Source of the DNA: CAXBNB01 sp049115735
GTDB taxonomy: Bacteria > Bacteroidota > Bacteroidia > Cytophagales > Cyclobacteriaceae
DNA length: 64,000 bases
Assembly: GCA_049115735.1 (NCBI GenBank)
Contig: JAGDZP010000004.1
Location: forward strand, 248,001-312,000
Direction of reading: 5' to 3'
The number at the start of each line of letters is the position of its first letter. Position 1 is the first letter of the stretch. The notes under the pieces are model-generated. The model was not told the origin of the DNA. It was given only the letters and a program-made list of their open reading frames with translations, and searched no databases. Positions 45,447 to 54,864 of the stretch are shown one piece after another. Both the position numbers and the translations under genes were made by a program.

Positions 45447-45638
45447 CCTTATTATACCCAACTCACGGTATTGTGAACCAATATCAATGTCTATACATTT
45501 GATTCTTTGATGATTGATTATTTATTAATCACAAGCTAAGCTACATCCTTCATCCTGTGCAGACCGATTTCGGTTAGGAGTTTCAGCTTATTGTGAGGCA
45601 TCATCACTTTTTCTAAACCCACAATCTGAAAATGATAA

Positions 45639-46265
45639 ATGAAGGAGTTAAAAGTACTTGCAGTTGATGACCATGACCTTCTCCTGGAAGGCATTGTTCG
45701 CAAGCTTTGCAGCCACGAAAAGATAGGCTCGGTCGATAAAACAAACGATCCTCTAGAGGCGGTAATCATGCTCAAAGTATCTTCTTATGATATGCTCATT
45801 ACAGATTATGAGATGCCTGCACTGAATGGCAAAGAGCTCATCCTAATGGCACGAAAAATCCAACCGAAGCTCAAAGTGATAGTGCTGACAATGCATGATG
45901 AATCATTTATCGTAAAACAACTGATGGAATTGAAGGTAGACGGTTATGTATTGAAAAAAGATATGCCAAGGGATTTGAATCTGGCCATTACTGAAATTGC
46001 ACGAGACGGAGGTTTTTTCAGTGCAGATGTGAATCACTGGAAAAAGGAATTTGAAATGCCGGAAAACAATAGCCAGCTATCAGGTCGGGAATTAGAAATC
46101 CTGCGTTTGATGGTGAAAGAATATTCAACCCCGGAAATAGCACAAAGGCTCTACATCAATCCGAAGACAGTTGAGACACACGAAAAAAACCTGATTAGGA
46201 AACTCAAAACACGCAGCAAATCAGGATTAGTAAAATACGTCATCGATCATCAACTGCTCAGTTGA
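45639..46265 (+). CDS. NarL/LuxR-type response regulator (orphan)
   Basis: A 208-residue two-domain regulator. The receiver domain has the acidic pair Asp10-Asp11, phosphoacceptor Asp56 (LITDYEMP), Thr84 (VLTMHD) and Lys106/107 (YVLKKD). The C-terminal LuxR helix-turn-helix is LSGRELEILRLMVKEYSTPEIAQRLYINPKTVETHEKNL. No histidine kinase gene is adjacent, so the sensor must be encoded elsewhere. The nearest gene on the same strand upstream is the prefix-less permease, separated by a terminator. The target is unknown. Confidence 0.92.
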   Translation: MKELKVLAVDDHDLLLEGIVRKLCSHEKIGSVDKTNDPLEAVIMLKVSSYDMLITDYEMPALNGKELILMARKIQPKLKVIVLTMHDESFIVKQLMELKVDGYVLKKDMPRDLNLAITEIARDGGFFSADVNHWKKEFEMPENNSQLSGRELEILRLMVKEYSTPEIAQRLYINPKTVETHEKNLIRKLKTRSKSGLVKYVIDHQLLS

Positions 46266-46299
46266 TGATTGATATACCGAGAATTCGTTAGAAAATTTG

Positions 46300-46569
46300 T
46301 TATTTTTTAATGTACCAAAGTCTGATGATCTGGTACCACTGAGAATGTGTTTCTCCTCCTGTAAATAGCTCAGTGTCAAAACTTCCTTCCTCGTCAGCCT
46401 CATGGATATTCGGTAGAAGTAGCGTCTCAATATTGACCACCTTTACATCATTGGTTTGCAACCAATCATTGAGTTGGCTTTGAATGGCCTCAAATTTTTG
46501 AATTTCTCCAGATTTGAAAAATGAGCCCTTTGCTTTTTCGGGCACAAAGTCTTTAACTTCTACTTTCAT
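46300..46569 (-). CDS. Small conserved-looking protein of unknown function
   Basis: An 89-residue soluble protein. I do not recognise a named domain. It has a charged N-terminus (MKVEVKDFVPEKAKGSFF), a central helix with QLNDWLQTNDVKVVNIETLLLPN and an aromatic C-terminus HSQWYQIIRLWYIKK. The codon use and clean start suggest a real gene. It is monocistronic between a convergent response regulator and a HAD phosphatase. Confidence 0.7.
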   Translation of the reverse strand: MKVEVKDFVPEKAKGSFFKSGEIQKFEAIQSQLNDWLQTNDVKVVNIETLLLPNIHEADEEGSFDTELFTGGETHSQWYQIIRLWYIKK

Positions 46570-46695
46570 GGCATTATGGGTTTACTGAATGCCTTAATAT
46601 ACAACTGAAATGCAAAATTTGCAATTCTGCATCTTAAAACAGCCCATGTCCAGGCTTGAAAGAAATGAAACTTGAAAAATATGTAAAAATATTAA

Positions 46696-47289
46696 TTACA
46701 AGTACTTGGTGACATCTACCACCTCCATACCGGCAGCAATAGCAGACTCAATACCGAAAATGCCGTCCTCATATACCACACAATCTTTAGGCTCTACGCC
46801 AATCATTTCTGCACATTTTAAGAACGTCTCCGGATGTGGTTTTCCATTGGTTACTTCCGTAGCTGTAACTATAACATCAGAGAACTCAAAAACAGGAAAA
46901 AGACTCATTAATTCGTTGACAGTTTTTCTGCTACTTCCAGTACCTATTGCCATAGGTACTTTACCATGGAATTCTTTCATGATATCATACACTGGCTCTA
47001 TGATTTTAATCTTATCAAGATTATTGTCAACGAAATCTCTTCTCCTTTGAAGTGCGGTACTTAGATCGAAATTCTCAATATTGTAGTCTTTTTCAATCAA
47101 AGACATGGTCACCTTGTTGGGCATGCCGGCACGACTATAAAACTCTTCCAAAGGATAAAATACTCCCCAGGGTTCCAGGGCATAGTTATAGCTATCATGG
47201 TGCATTGGCATGGAATCCAAAAGTGTTCCGTCCAAATCAAAGATCAATCCTTTTACTCCTGTAGGAACTGGTATTATGGTAGTTTGCAT
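46696..47289 (-). CDS. HAD-superfamily phosphatase (beta-phosphoglucomutase-like)
   Basis: A 197-residue HAD subfamily IA protein from ATG 47289; an ATG at 47328 would add 13 poorly placed residues. Motif I is FDLDGTLLDS (nucleophile Asp), the cap contains MHHDSYNYALEPWGV, motif II AIGTGSSR, motif III Lys in NGKPHPETF, and motif IV VVYEDGIFGIESAIAAGM. It should remove phosphate from a small sugar or nucleoside phosphate in the cytoplasm. It is divergent from the YbbP-like permease gene. Confidence 0.87.
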   Translation of the reverse strand: MQTTIIPVPTGVKGLIFDLDGTLLDSMPMHHDSYNYALEPWGVFYPLEEFYSRAGMPNKVTMSLIEKDYNIENFDLSTALQRRRDFVDNNLDKIKIIEPVYDIMKEFHGKVPMAIGTGSSRKTVNELMSLFPVFEFSDVIVTATEVTNGKPHPETFLKCAEMIGVEPKDCVVYEDGIFGIESAIAAGMEVVDVTKYL

Positions 47290-47484
47290 ATTGGGCGCAA
47301 ACCTAGATGATATGTACACCATTTTCAAAGAACAAATATTATTTCACCATTAACTCGTTATCACCAAACAATTCGCAATTGAGAGCGTAAAAAACGAACG
47401 ACATCCATATATCCGCAGCGGAAACAAGCAGGAGACCATTGCTCAAAACACGGAAGTAAGTAAATTGCCAGACAACATCTAATC

Positions 47485-50049
47485 TTGGACAGAAAAATAG
47501 AAAAAAGAGAATCAAATATTTCCAAACAGTGGCTTTGGAAAATGGCATGGCGAGACAGCAGGAGAAGCCGCGGCAAGCTGATGCTGTTCACGACTTCCAT
47601 TGCCATCGGAATCGCCGCATTGGTTGCTATCAATTCGTTTAAGGAAAACCTGGAATTTGAAATTGGGCGACAGGCAAAGACTCTGCTGGGAGCCGATCTA
47701 CTAGTCAGCAGCAAAAAGGAATTCACCCCGGAACAGCTATCGATGCTAGATTCTATCGGGGAAGAGTATTCTCGAGAGTGCTACTTCGCCTCTATGATAT
47801 ACTTTCCTCGCACTATGGGTACGAGGCTGGTGCAAGTTCGAGCTTTGTCAGGGCCCTATCCCTATTATGGTTCAATAGAAACTGAACCGACATGGGCAGG
47901 AGGTGATTTTCAAAACGGCCAATATGCCTTGGTAGACGAGAAACTAATGCTTCAATACGATGTGGATATTGGTGACGATATCAAGATTGGCAACCTACTT
48001 TTTAAAATAACCGGCAAGCTCCAAAAAGTACCAGGACAGACGGGAGTTACCTCGTCTATATCCCCGGTGGTCTATATCCCCTACTACTATTTACAGCAGA
48101 CGGGCCTAATCAAAAAAGGTAGCAGAATTACCTACTCTCATTATTACCAGTTCTCTGACAATGACGAGTTGACCAATGTGATTGCTAACTATGAAGAGCG
48201 ACTAAAAAAGGAATCACTGAGGTTTGATACGGTAGAAGAGCGCAAAGAAGACACGAGTTCAGCTTTTAAGAATATGGCCATATTCCTCAACATGAGCGCT
48301 TTTATTGCGCTATTGCTGGGGAGTATAGGAGTGGCCGGGGCAGTTCATATTTATCTTAAAGGCAAAGTTGAATCCGTGGCAATTCTCAGGTGCTTGGGAC
48401 TAAAAGGCCCTCAAGCTTTCTATATCTATCTTTATCAGATCTTAATTATGGGGGCTTTGGGTTCAACCATCGGCGTGGTGATGGGTAGTTCGCTACAGTT
48501 TCTGCTACCTTCTCTTCTCCAAGATATTATTCCCATTACTATCGAACCTCAAATCTATTGGTATGTAATTGCCGAAGGACTCTTACTGGGGCTTTTCATA
48601 GCCGTGTTGTTCGCATTACTACCACTGATTTCACTTCATGGGGTATCGCCTCTGCTCTCCATTCGACTAGCTTACAACGACACGATTAAGCCTAAAGCTT
48701 CAAAGAGCCACTACATAGTGTATTCCTTGATAGTACTTTTTATCTATGGATTTTCATACTTCCAAATTGGTAGTCCGCTCAATGCGCTCTTCTTCTGCCT
48801 GGGACTTTTGGCCACCTTCGTTTTGCTTTGGTCAATATCAAAAGGGCTCATACATCTCACGAAGAAAGCATTCAACAAGGAGTGGAGTTATGTAACCCGA
48901 CAGGGCATAGCCAACTTGTACCGACCAAATAATCAATCGGTGCTTCTGGTGATCACCATTGGTCTGTGTACTGTGTTGCTCTCCACACTGTTCTTTATGC
49001 GTTATTTGATCATTGATCAAATATCAATAATCGGCAGGGGCAAACGACCAAACATGGTACTTTTTGATATCCAATCTTCACAAAAGGAAGAACTCAAACA
49101 ACTGACTGTAGATTATGAACTACCTATCGTACAAGAGGTACCCATCGTCACAATGCGACTGAAGGAGTTGAACGGCATTGATAAAATAAAAGCAGACAAG
49201 GACACTACCATCAAACACCCAAGCTGGATGTACAACCGTGAGTATCGCGTGACCTTCCGGGATTCTTTGATAGACAGTGAATCCATTTCATCCGGCAAGT
49301 GGGTTGGAAAAATTGATCAACCAGGTGACAGCATCTTTATTTCTGTGGCCAAAGGCTTTGCTGAAAACCTCAAATTAAATCTGGGTGACGAAATTCTATT
49401 CAATGTACAAGGAGCATTGATTAAAACTTATGTTGGCAGTTTTCGTGATGTAGATTGGCGAAGGGTGCAAACTAACTTTCTGGTGGTATTTCCATCAGGA
49501 GTACTGGAAGATGCTCCCCAATTTCATGTATTGATCACTAAAGTAGACAAATCAGACGTCTCAGCGCGATATCAACAGGCAGTTGTAAGGAGCTTCCCAA
49601 ATGTATCGATCATAGATTTAGAATTGATTCTCAAAACTGTGGATGATGTACTGGGCAAAATATCTTTTGTCATCAACTTTATGGCCGCCTTCAGCATCAT
49701 TACCGGAATGATAGTGTTGGCCGGATCAATAATTCTTAATAAATCTCAAAGAATTCAGGAAAGCGTACTACTCAGAACTTTGGGCGCTGTGAGAAAACAG
49801 ATTTTCTCTATAACCACTATAGAATACTTTGTATTGGGAACCCTGGCGGGGATCACAGGACTTGTCATTGCCCATGCGTTCGGCTGGGGGATTGCCAAAT
49901 TCATGTTTGAGTCGGAATACACCGTACACTATTTGTCCAGCCTTGGAATTTTGTTAATTGTTTCTTCAGCGACAGTGCTCTTAGGATGGAGCAATATTCG
50001 CCCAATACTTAAAAGCTCGCCTTTAGAAATATTACGCAAGGAGATTTGA
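47485..50049 (+). CDS. YbbP-like FtsX-family ABC permease
   Basis: An 854-residue membrane protein with N-terminal WLWKMAWRDSRRSRGKLMLF, then helix TSIAIGIAALVAINSF and a large periplasmic domain, two FtsX modules (ILRCLGLKGPQAFYIYLYQIL, LLRTLGAVRKQIFSITTIEYF) and end SSPLEILRKEI. It resembles E. coli YbbP (paired with the YbbA ATPase), but no YbbA gene is next to it. The proposed start is TTG 47485, because family members carry the WLWKMAWRDSR stretch with residues before it; ATG 47542 is the alternative. Confidence 0.85.
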   Translation: MDRKIEKRESNISKQWLWKMAWRDSRRSRGKLMLFTTSIAIGIAALVAINSFKENLEFEIGRQAKTLLGADLLVSSKKEFTPEQLSMLDSIGEEYSRECYFASMIYFPRTMGTRLVQVRALSGPYPYYGSIETEPTWAGGDFQNGQYALVDEKLMLQYDVDIGDDIKIGNLLFKITGKLQKVPGQTGVTSSISPVVYIPYYYLQQTGLIKKGSRITYSHYYQFSDNDELTNVIANYEERLKKESLRFDTVEERKEDTSSAFKNMAIFLNMSAFIALLLGSIGVAGAVHIYLKGKVESVAILRCLGLKGPQAFYIYLYQILIMGALGSTIGVVMGSSLQFLLPSLLQDIIPITIEPQIYWYVIAEGLLLGLFIAVLFALLPLISLHGVSPLLSIRLAYNDTIKPKASKSHYIVYSLIVLFIYGFSYFQIGSPLNALFFCLGLLATFVLLWSISKGLIHLTKKAFNKEWSYVTRQGIANLYRPNNQSVLLVITIGLCTVLLSTLFFMRYLIIDQISIIGRGKRPNMVLFDIQSSQKEELKQLTVDYELPIVQEVPIVTMRLKELNGIDKIKADKDTTIKHPSWMYNREYRVTFRDSLIDSESISSGKWVGKIDQPGDSIFISVAKGFAENLKLNLGDEILFNVQGALIKTYVGSFRDVDWRRVQTNFLVVFPSGVLEDAPQFHVLITKVDKSDVSARYQQAVVRSFPNVSIIDLELILKTVDDVLGKISFVINFMAAFSIITGMIVLAGSIILNKSQRIQESVLLRTLGAVRKQIFSITTIEYFVLGTLAGITGLVIAHAFGWGIAKFMFESEYTVHYLSSLGILLIVSSATVLLGWSNIRPILKSSPLEILRKEI

Positions 50050-50098
50050 GGGTTGGCATCAGGATTTTGGTCTTTACATTGAACACAACCCAGGTACA

Positions 50099-50725
50099 AT
50101 GAAACGATTTTTTACTCTTCTGTTTATTATCTTCTCAGCGTTTGATGCGCAATCTCAGGACTCTTCTGCCGATGGGCCATCTAAGACGGTAATGAAAATT
50201 CAACCGCAACAGTTCATTGATCATACGTTTTTCCTGGCTTTAGAAAAATTCAATAAGGATTACGGCAAGAGTTTTATGCTTGGCCTGGGTCTAACATCTA
50301 CAAACAATGAATACAGCGAGTCGGGATATAAGGCTGAAATACAATATCGATATTACCCACTAAAATTTACCGAGAATGAAGGGCGCAAAGCAGGGTCTAA
50401 ATATCATGGTGGAATTTATGCATCAATTTATCTACATCATTCTTATAATGTAAGATCCTCACCATACTATGATTATAACAATCCTGATCCTACACCAATG
50501 GAGAATAAACGCAAAATTCTCGCCTTCAACCCTGGAGTAACAATAGGCTATCAAAAAACCTTTTTTGAAAAGCTTTATCTTGATGTATATGTTGGAGGAG
50601 GCATCAGAACAACCAATGTTTCAGATAGTCAAAGTGGGTTCATTGATTATAATGATGGGATATTCGATGAGAATTACAAAGGCATATTTCCCAAGATAGG
50701 ATTCAGCATTGGTCTGGGATTATGA
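50099..50725 (+). CDS. Secreted beta-barrel-like protein of unknown function
   Basis: A 208-residue protein with signal peptide MKRFFTLLFIIFSAFDAQSQD. The rest is rich in alternating aromatic strands (AEIQYRYYPLKF, GIYASIYLHHSYNV, LDVYVGGGIRTTNV) and ends FPKIGFSIGLGL, a typical outer-membrane barrel closing strand. I do not recognise a named family. It is 49 bp downstream of the YbbP-like permease and may be co-transcribed. Confidence 0.7.
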   Translation: MKRFFTLLFIIFSAFDAQSQDSSADGPSKTVMKIQPQQFIDHTFFLALEKFNKDYGKSFMLGLGLTSTNNEYSESGYKAEIQYRYYPLKFTENEGRKAGSKYHGGIYASIYLHHSYNVRSSPYYDYNNPDPTPMENKRKILAFNPGVTIGYQKTFFEKLYLDVYVGGGIRTTNVSDSQSGFIDYNDGIFDENYKGIFPKIGFSIGLGL

Positions 50726-50775
50726 CCTCATAATTAGCCAGATATTCATTTTTTTAGGGGTATTCTAATAAATAA

Positions 50776-50794
50776 TTGACTTATAGTCAGTCAA
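50776..50794. promoter_or_regulatory. Inverted repeat TTGACT-N7-AGTCAA
   Basis: Perfect 6-bp arms at 50776-50781 and 50789-50794, 19 bp before a 23-codon frame at 50813. It could be an operator; no promoter elements can be assigned with confidence. Confidence 0.4.
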
Positions 50795-50812
50795 ACAAAA
50801 GATAAAAGGACT

Positions 50813-50884
50813 ATGAAGCATTTCGTAACCATATCTCTAATAGTATTAGCTTGTTTCTTTTTAACAGGTTTATTGATCCCCTAA
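50813..50884 (+). CDS. Possible 23-residue hydrophobic peptide
   Basis: The frame ATG-AAG-CAT to TAA encodes MKHFVTISLIVLACFFLTGLL plus two residues, a single hydrophobic segment with a Cys, either a membrane peptide or a lipoprotein-signal remnant. AAGGA lies 3 bp upstream of the ATG, unusual for this phylum. The inverted repeat at 50776-50794 lies in front of it. The terminator of the convergent glnA follows. The evidence is weak because chance cannot be excluded for so short a frame. Confidence 0.3.
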   Translation: MKHFVTISLIVLACFFLTGLLIP

Positions 50885-50900
50885 CAGCTTGATTTAAGAC

Positions 50901-50928
50901 AAAAAAAGGGAGTCTTTCGACTCCCTTT
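50901..50928 (-). terminator. Rho-independent terminator of glutamine synthetase
   Basis: AAAGGGAGTC (50905-50914) pairs with GACTCCCTTT (50919-50928) around a 4-nt loop. On the minus strand it is followed by a T run (50901-50907), about 44 nt after the glnA stop. Confidence 0.88.
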
Positions 50929-50971
50929 ACCCAAAATTAAATCTAAAACTTGGTCTTAAATTTTCTCTTTA

Positions 50972-51982
50972 TTAAGAAACAGATTTTACTGTTTTGATAA
51001 TTCTAGCTGCAACTTTATATGGATCAGCATTAGAAGCAGGTCTTCTATCTTCCAAATAACCACTCCAATCATGTTGAACTGTAAATACTGGTATTCTGAT
51101 TGACGCACCTCTATCCGATACTCCATAAGAGAAATCAGTAATAGCTGCAGTTTCGTGCTTACCGGTTAATCTTTGATCATTGTACGCACCATAAACAGCA
51201 ATATGCTCATCTACAACTCCTCTAAATGCTTCACATACTTTTTCGATTTTCTCTTTCGAGTTAGCTGTTCTTGTGTATGTATTAGAAAAGTTTGCATGCA
51301 TTCCTGAACCATTCCAATCAGTTTCACCAAGAGGTTTAGGATGGTACTCAACATATAATCCATATTTTTCTGAAAGACGCTCCATCAAGTACCTTCCCAT
51401 CCAGATTTCATCTCCTGCAAGTTTCGCTCCTTTCGAGAATACTTGCCATTCCCATTGACCGGCAGCAACTTCTCCATTCGTTCCTTCTATATTCAATCCA
51501 GCTGCAATACAAAGGTCGAGGTGCTCGTCTTTGAAATCTCTTCCGAAAACATTTTGTCCACCTACTCCGCAATAGTATGGCCCTTGTGGTGCTGGATATC
51601 CTCCTGCAGGAAATCCAATAGGAAGATTGGTTGCAGGATCCATCAAGAAGTACTCTTGCTCAAACCCAAACCAGAAATCATTATCATCATCTTCGATAGT
51701 AGCTCTTCCATTGGTTGCATGTGGTGTGCCATCAGCATTGTATACTTCAGTCATTACCAAATAACCATTTTCTATTTCTGGATCAGGGCAGATAAATACA
51801 GGCTTCATGATACAATCAGAAGAACCTCCTTCTGCTTGTTCAGTGGAAGAACCATCAAATCCCCAATCGTCACAATCCTCGAGTTTTCCGCTGAAGTCCG
51901 ATACCACTTTAGTTTTACTTCTAAGTGCTTGAGTTGGATATAAACCATCCAACCAAATGTATTCTAATTTTGATTTAGACAT
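50972..51982 (-). CDS. glnA: Glutamine synthetase, type II (eukaryote-like)
   Basis: A 336-residue GSII-type glutamine synthetase, shorter than bacterial GSI. N-terminal beta-grasp: YIWLDGLYPTQALRSKTKVV, WGFDGSSTEQAEGGSSDCIMKP. Catalytic domain: WFGFEQEYFLMD (metal ligands), NVFGRDFKDEHLDLCIAAGLNIEGTNGEVAAGQWEWQ, WNGSGMHANFSN, YGVSDRGASIRIP. It makes glutamine from glutamate, ammonium and ATP. It is downstream of an ammonium transporter and a barrel protein on the same strand, giving a nitrogen-assimilation set, but has its own promoter and terminator. Confidence 0.95.
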   Translation of the reverse strand: MSKSKLEYIWLDGLYPTQALRSKTKVVSDFSGKLEDCDDWGFDGSSTEQAEGGSSDCIMKPVFICPDPEIENGYLVMTEVYNADGTPHATNGRATIEDDDNDFWFGFEQEYFLMDPATNLPIGFPAGGYPAPQGPYYCGVGGQNVFGRDFKDEHLDLCIAAGLNIEGTNGEVAAGQWEWQVFSKGAKLAGDEIWMGRYLMERLSEKYGLYVEYHPKPLGETDWNGSGMHANFSNTYTRTANSKEKIEKVCEAFRGVVDEHIAVYGAYNDQRLTGKHETAAITDFSYGVSDRGASIRIPVFTVQHDWSGYLEDRRPASNADPYKVAARIIKTVKSVS

Positions 51983-52359
51983 GTTAACTAATTTTTAATT
52001 GATAAAATATTTAAAAGTTATTAAGTGCTCTGTTCTTTAGGTCAGTTTTTAAGCTGAAAAAATTTGGATAATTATATGTGCTAATCGAGGATATCTCGGC
52101 TTCATACAAATATTACTGATTGCAGAAGCTAGCAAATATAATTACCCAAACTTAAAATCTTTACCCTATATTGATTAATCCAAAGCTCCTATCACCTTTG
52201 TGGTTCAAGTTAGAACCAGTTTGTTAATGAGGGTTGTAGTTAAATTTGAAATGTGGCTAAAAATGAACCTGTATTTCTAACAACCTCGTAATAATCAACG
52301 ATTTGAAGCTAATTTTTTAACTAATCTTAAAAAACGGGCAATCTTAATTTTTTCTATTC
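51983..52359. other. Intergenic region between the barrel gene and glnA
   Basis: A 377-bp AT-rich stretch without a gene, holding the glnA promoter noted separately and a long leader. Small palindromes such as GAGGATATCTCGG occur around 52087-52099, but I cannot assign them a role. Confidence 0.5.
52132..52166 (-). promoter_or_regulatory. Probable glnA promoter with GGGTAA motifs
   Basis: On the minus strand TATATTTGC (52132-52140) matches the TAnnTTTG -7 element, giving a leader of roughly 140 nt. Immediately upstream are two GGGTAA hexamers (52142-52147 and 52161-52166), 19 bp apart, resembling the core of the array in front of amt. No TTG is placed at -33, as expected for an activated promoter. 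Confidence 0.5.
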
Positions 52360-53379
52360 TTAGAAGCTATAAACAGCAGCTAGTACGAATGAAGACAATG
52401 AAGAACTGACAGAGGCGTCATCCGCAACTACTTCGTCAGCAGAAAAGCTATCCAATCTAATTTCTGGAATCAAAGTCAAGTCGCCAACTTTTGCATTTGC
52501 AGTAAGCGTAAAGTCAATTACACTTTCACCTGCAGTCAAAGCAACACCTGCTTCATCATCGAAGTACTCTGCTCTTATACCCATTGAGAATGAATCAGTA
52601 AATGAGTTCTGCAGGTAAAGCGCAGCACCAGTAAAAGTATCTTTTGCTTTAGTAGCGTTCAATCCAAGAAATACAGTTTCTCCTAAGTCTACACCACCGG
52701 TAAAGTCAATTTGCCAAAAGTCATTAGCACTGTCTAAGATAAAGTTCAAGTACTGGCCACTTACACCTAGTTGAGCTCCTAATACATAATCGCCACTAGG
52801 GTTGAAGTCTGTCGCGTCAGTCGGGTTCATAATAGCTAACATCAAACTAGCGTCATCACTCAAAGTAAAGTCTGCTTTCAAACCACTGTGTGAAAAAGGT
52901 CCGTAAGAGAACATATAAGATGTAGAGTAGTTGTAATTAGCTGTTGGAGAAATCACCTCATACCCTAAAAATGTATTCCAGTTACCAAATGTCAAGGTAG
53001 TTCCGTCACTTACATTCCAGTATGCATACAACTGGTTTACAACACTAGAAGATCCAGTAGTAGAACCAAAAACAGCGTCTGTTCCTCTAGGACCGAATAC
53101 CAAATCAGCAACAAATCCGGCTTTTTCTCCATCCATTCCCAATATAACGTTAGCCATACCTAAGGAGAAACCTGGAAGGTTGGCAAAAGAAGAACCTGGA
53201 GCCATAGTAGCGCCTGTACTTGGATCATTAGAATTAGTCAGGTTTGCTCTATAGTAAGCGTCAATACTACCTGATACACTTAGAGCAGGTGCTGATGAAT
53301 CTTCATCTTGTGCAAATGCTCCGGAAGTAAGTCCAAGCATAAGCGCGTATATTAATGCAATTGTTAGTAATTTTTTCAT
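52360..53379 (-). CDS. Outer-membrane beta-barrel (porin-like) protein
   Basis: A 339-residue exported protein with signal peptide MKKLLTIALIYALMLGLTSGAFAQ. The mature part is made of alternating strands: SVSGSIDAYYRANLTN at the start, GLKADFTLSDDASLMLAIMNP mid-protein and FVLAAVYSF at the end with the terminal Phe typical of barrels assembled by Bam. It fits the OmpL-like barrel group. It lies between amt and glnA, so ammonium or small nitrogen compounds are plausible cargo; that is inference. Confidence 0.85.
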   Translation of the reverse strand: MKKLLTIALIYALMLGLTSGAFAQDEDSSAPALSVSGSIDAYYRANLTNSNDPSTGATMAPGSSFANLPGFSLGMANVILGMDGEKAGFVADLVFGPRGTDAVFGSTTGSSSVVNQLYAYWNVSDGTTLTFGNWNTFLGYEVISPTANYNYSTSYMFSYGPFSHSGLKADFTLSDDASLMLAIMNPTDATDFNPSGDYVLGAQLGVSGQYLNFILDSANDFWQIDFTGGVDLGETVFLGLNATKAKDTFTGAALYLQNSFTDSFSMGIRAEYFDDEAGVALTAGESVIDFTLTANAKVGDLTLIPEIRLDSFSADEVVADDASVSSSLSSFVLAAVYSF

Positions 53380-53441
53380 GATAAAATAAATTATGAGTTT
53401 ATGATTAATTGTTTAACAAATTTTCAAATTGGGAATTAAAC

Positions 53442-53474
53442 CCTGCCCGGAAAATCCCACTACATCCGGGCAGG
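53442..53474 (-). terminator. 9-bp hairpin between amt and the barrel gene
   Basis: CCTGCCCGG (53442-53450) pairs perfectly with CCGGGCAGG (53466-53474) around a 15-nt loop, 26 nt after the amt stop. On the minus strand the following sequence is only moderately T-rich (GTTTAATT), so it may be a partial terminator or an mRNA-stabilising hairpin rather than a full stop. Confidence 0.65.
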
Positions 53475-53500
53475 TATTTAATTAACAATTCAATTAAGAA

Positions 53501-54820
53501 TTAGTTATCGTATACGATGGTGTAACCCCTGATACCATGCTCATGGCTATCAAGACCTTCTGTTTCATGCTCTTCAGAAACCCTAACTCCAATAGTTGCT
53601 TTAAGGATGAAGAATAACAAGAACGCGAGAGGGAAAGCGGCAGCTGCGTAGCAAGCCACACCTATCAATTGTGTTACAAATGAATAATCAGCAGCGAAGA
53701 TACCCACCGCCAAAGTACCCCAGATACCGCAAGTCAAGTGAACAGAAACTGCTCCTACTACGTCATCCAGTTTAAATTTATCTAGTGTGATAGCTGAAAG
53801 TACAACGAGTATACCTGCTACAGCACCTATGATTAATGAAGCGTTGATCGAAACAACATCAGCTCCAGCTGTGATACCTACAAGTCCTGCAAGGATGCCG
53901 TTCAATACCATACCCAAGTCCATTCTTTTGAATACAAAGTATGCAGTAAAGAATCCAAATAATCCACCAGTACATGCAGCAAGACATGTTGTTACCAATA
54001 CATAAGATACTAAGTCAGGATCAGCAGACAGTACAGAACCGCCGTTAAATCCAAACCATCCTAACCATAGTAAGAATACACCAATTACAGCTAACGGCAC
54101 AGAAGTACCAGGCTTATCGATTACCTTGCCATCTACATATTTTCCAAGTCTTGGCCCTATAACGATGATACCAGCTAATGCGCCCCAGCCACCTACAGAG
54201 TGAACTAAAGTAGAACCAGCGAAATCATAGAATCCCATACCGTCAAGGAATCCACCACCCCATTTCCAGCTTCCTAGGATTGGGTAAACTATACCTACAT
54301 ACACAACTGTAAAAATCATGTAAGCAGAAAGCTTAACACGCTCTGCGATTGCTCCAGATACAATGGTAGCAGCAGTAGCAGCAAACATCGCCTGGAACAA
54401 GAAGTCTGTCCAGTAAGTGTATCCTCCGCCGGCGTACTCAATAGAAGCACCGTCAGTAGCAGGATCAAATCCAATTCCGAAACCTGCGAAACCAAAGAAA
54501 CCACCAAAGTCTCCAGGGTACATCAAGTTGAATCCACACAAACAATATGTCACGATCCCGATGATCGGCGTGATTGTGTTTTTGAAAAGGATGTTGACAG
54601 TGTTTTTAGACTGTCCAAATCCAGCCTCAACCCCAGCAAAACCAAGGTGCATAATAAAAACCAAAAACGTAGCGACCATCATCCATACGTTGTTGGTTGT
54701 AAAAAGGGCAACTGCTCCTTCGGATGCTGCATCCTGAGCAACCGCAGCTACACTGCTCACAGACTCTATTGTCTCTGCTCCCAGTGCGTCAGTGGTAATT
54801 CGTAGCAAAAGTTCTTTCAT
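53501..54820 (-). CDS. amt: Ammonium transporter (Amt family)
   Basis: A 439-residue membrane protein from ATG 54820. The longer frame to 54901 is rejected because the promoter lies within it. It has about 11-12 helices, a periplasmic N-terminal loop region, and family motifs LVFIMHLGFAGVEAGFGQSKN, YDFAGSTLVHSVGGWGALAG (first pore His), SVHLTCGIWGTLAVGIF (second pore His) and the cytoplasmic C-terminus HEHGIRGYTIVYDN. It conducts ammonium into the cell. No glnK gene, the usual neighbour, is adjacent. A barrel protein and glnA follow instead. Confidence 0.95.
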   Translation of the reverse strand: MKELLLRITTDALGAETIESVSSVAAVAQDAASEGAVALFTTNNVWMMVATFLVFIMHLGFAGVEAGFGQSKNTVNILFKNTITPIIGIVTYCLCGFNLMYPGDFGGFFGFAGFGIGFDPATDGASIEYAGGGYTYWTDFLFQAMFAATAATIVSGAIAERVKLSAYMIFTVVYVGIVYPILGSWKWGGGFLDGMGFYDFAGSTLVHSVGGWGALAGIIVIGPRLGKYVDGKVIDKPGTSVPLAVIGVFLLWLGWFGFNGGSVLSADPDLVSYVLVTTCLAACTGGLFGFFTAYFVFKRMDLGMVLNGILAGLVGITAGADVVSINASLIIGAVAGILVVLSAITLDKFKLDDVVGAVSVHLTCGIWGTLAVGIFAADYSFVTQLIGVACYAAAAFPLAFLLFFILKATIGVRVSEEHETEGLDSHEHGIRGYTIVYDN

Positions 54821-54864
54821 GCTTTCTCTTATTAAATTGTTAAGTAAATAAAAATCCGGGGTGG

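Noticed and set aside
52132..52166. Sigma-54 promoter upstream of glnA
   Set aside because: GG and GC dinucleotides are present, but the spacing is 11-12 nt, not 10; the TAnnTTTG element fits better.
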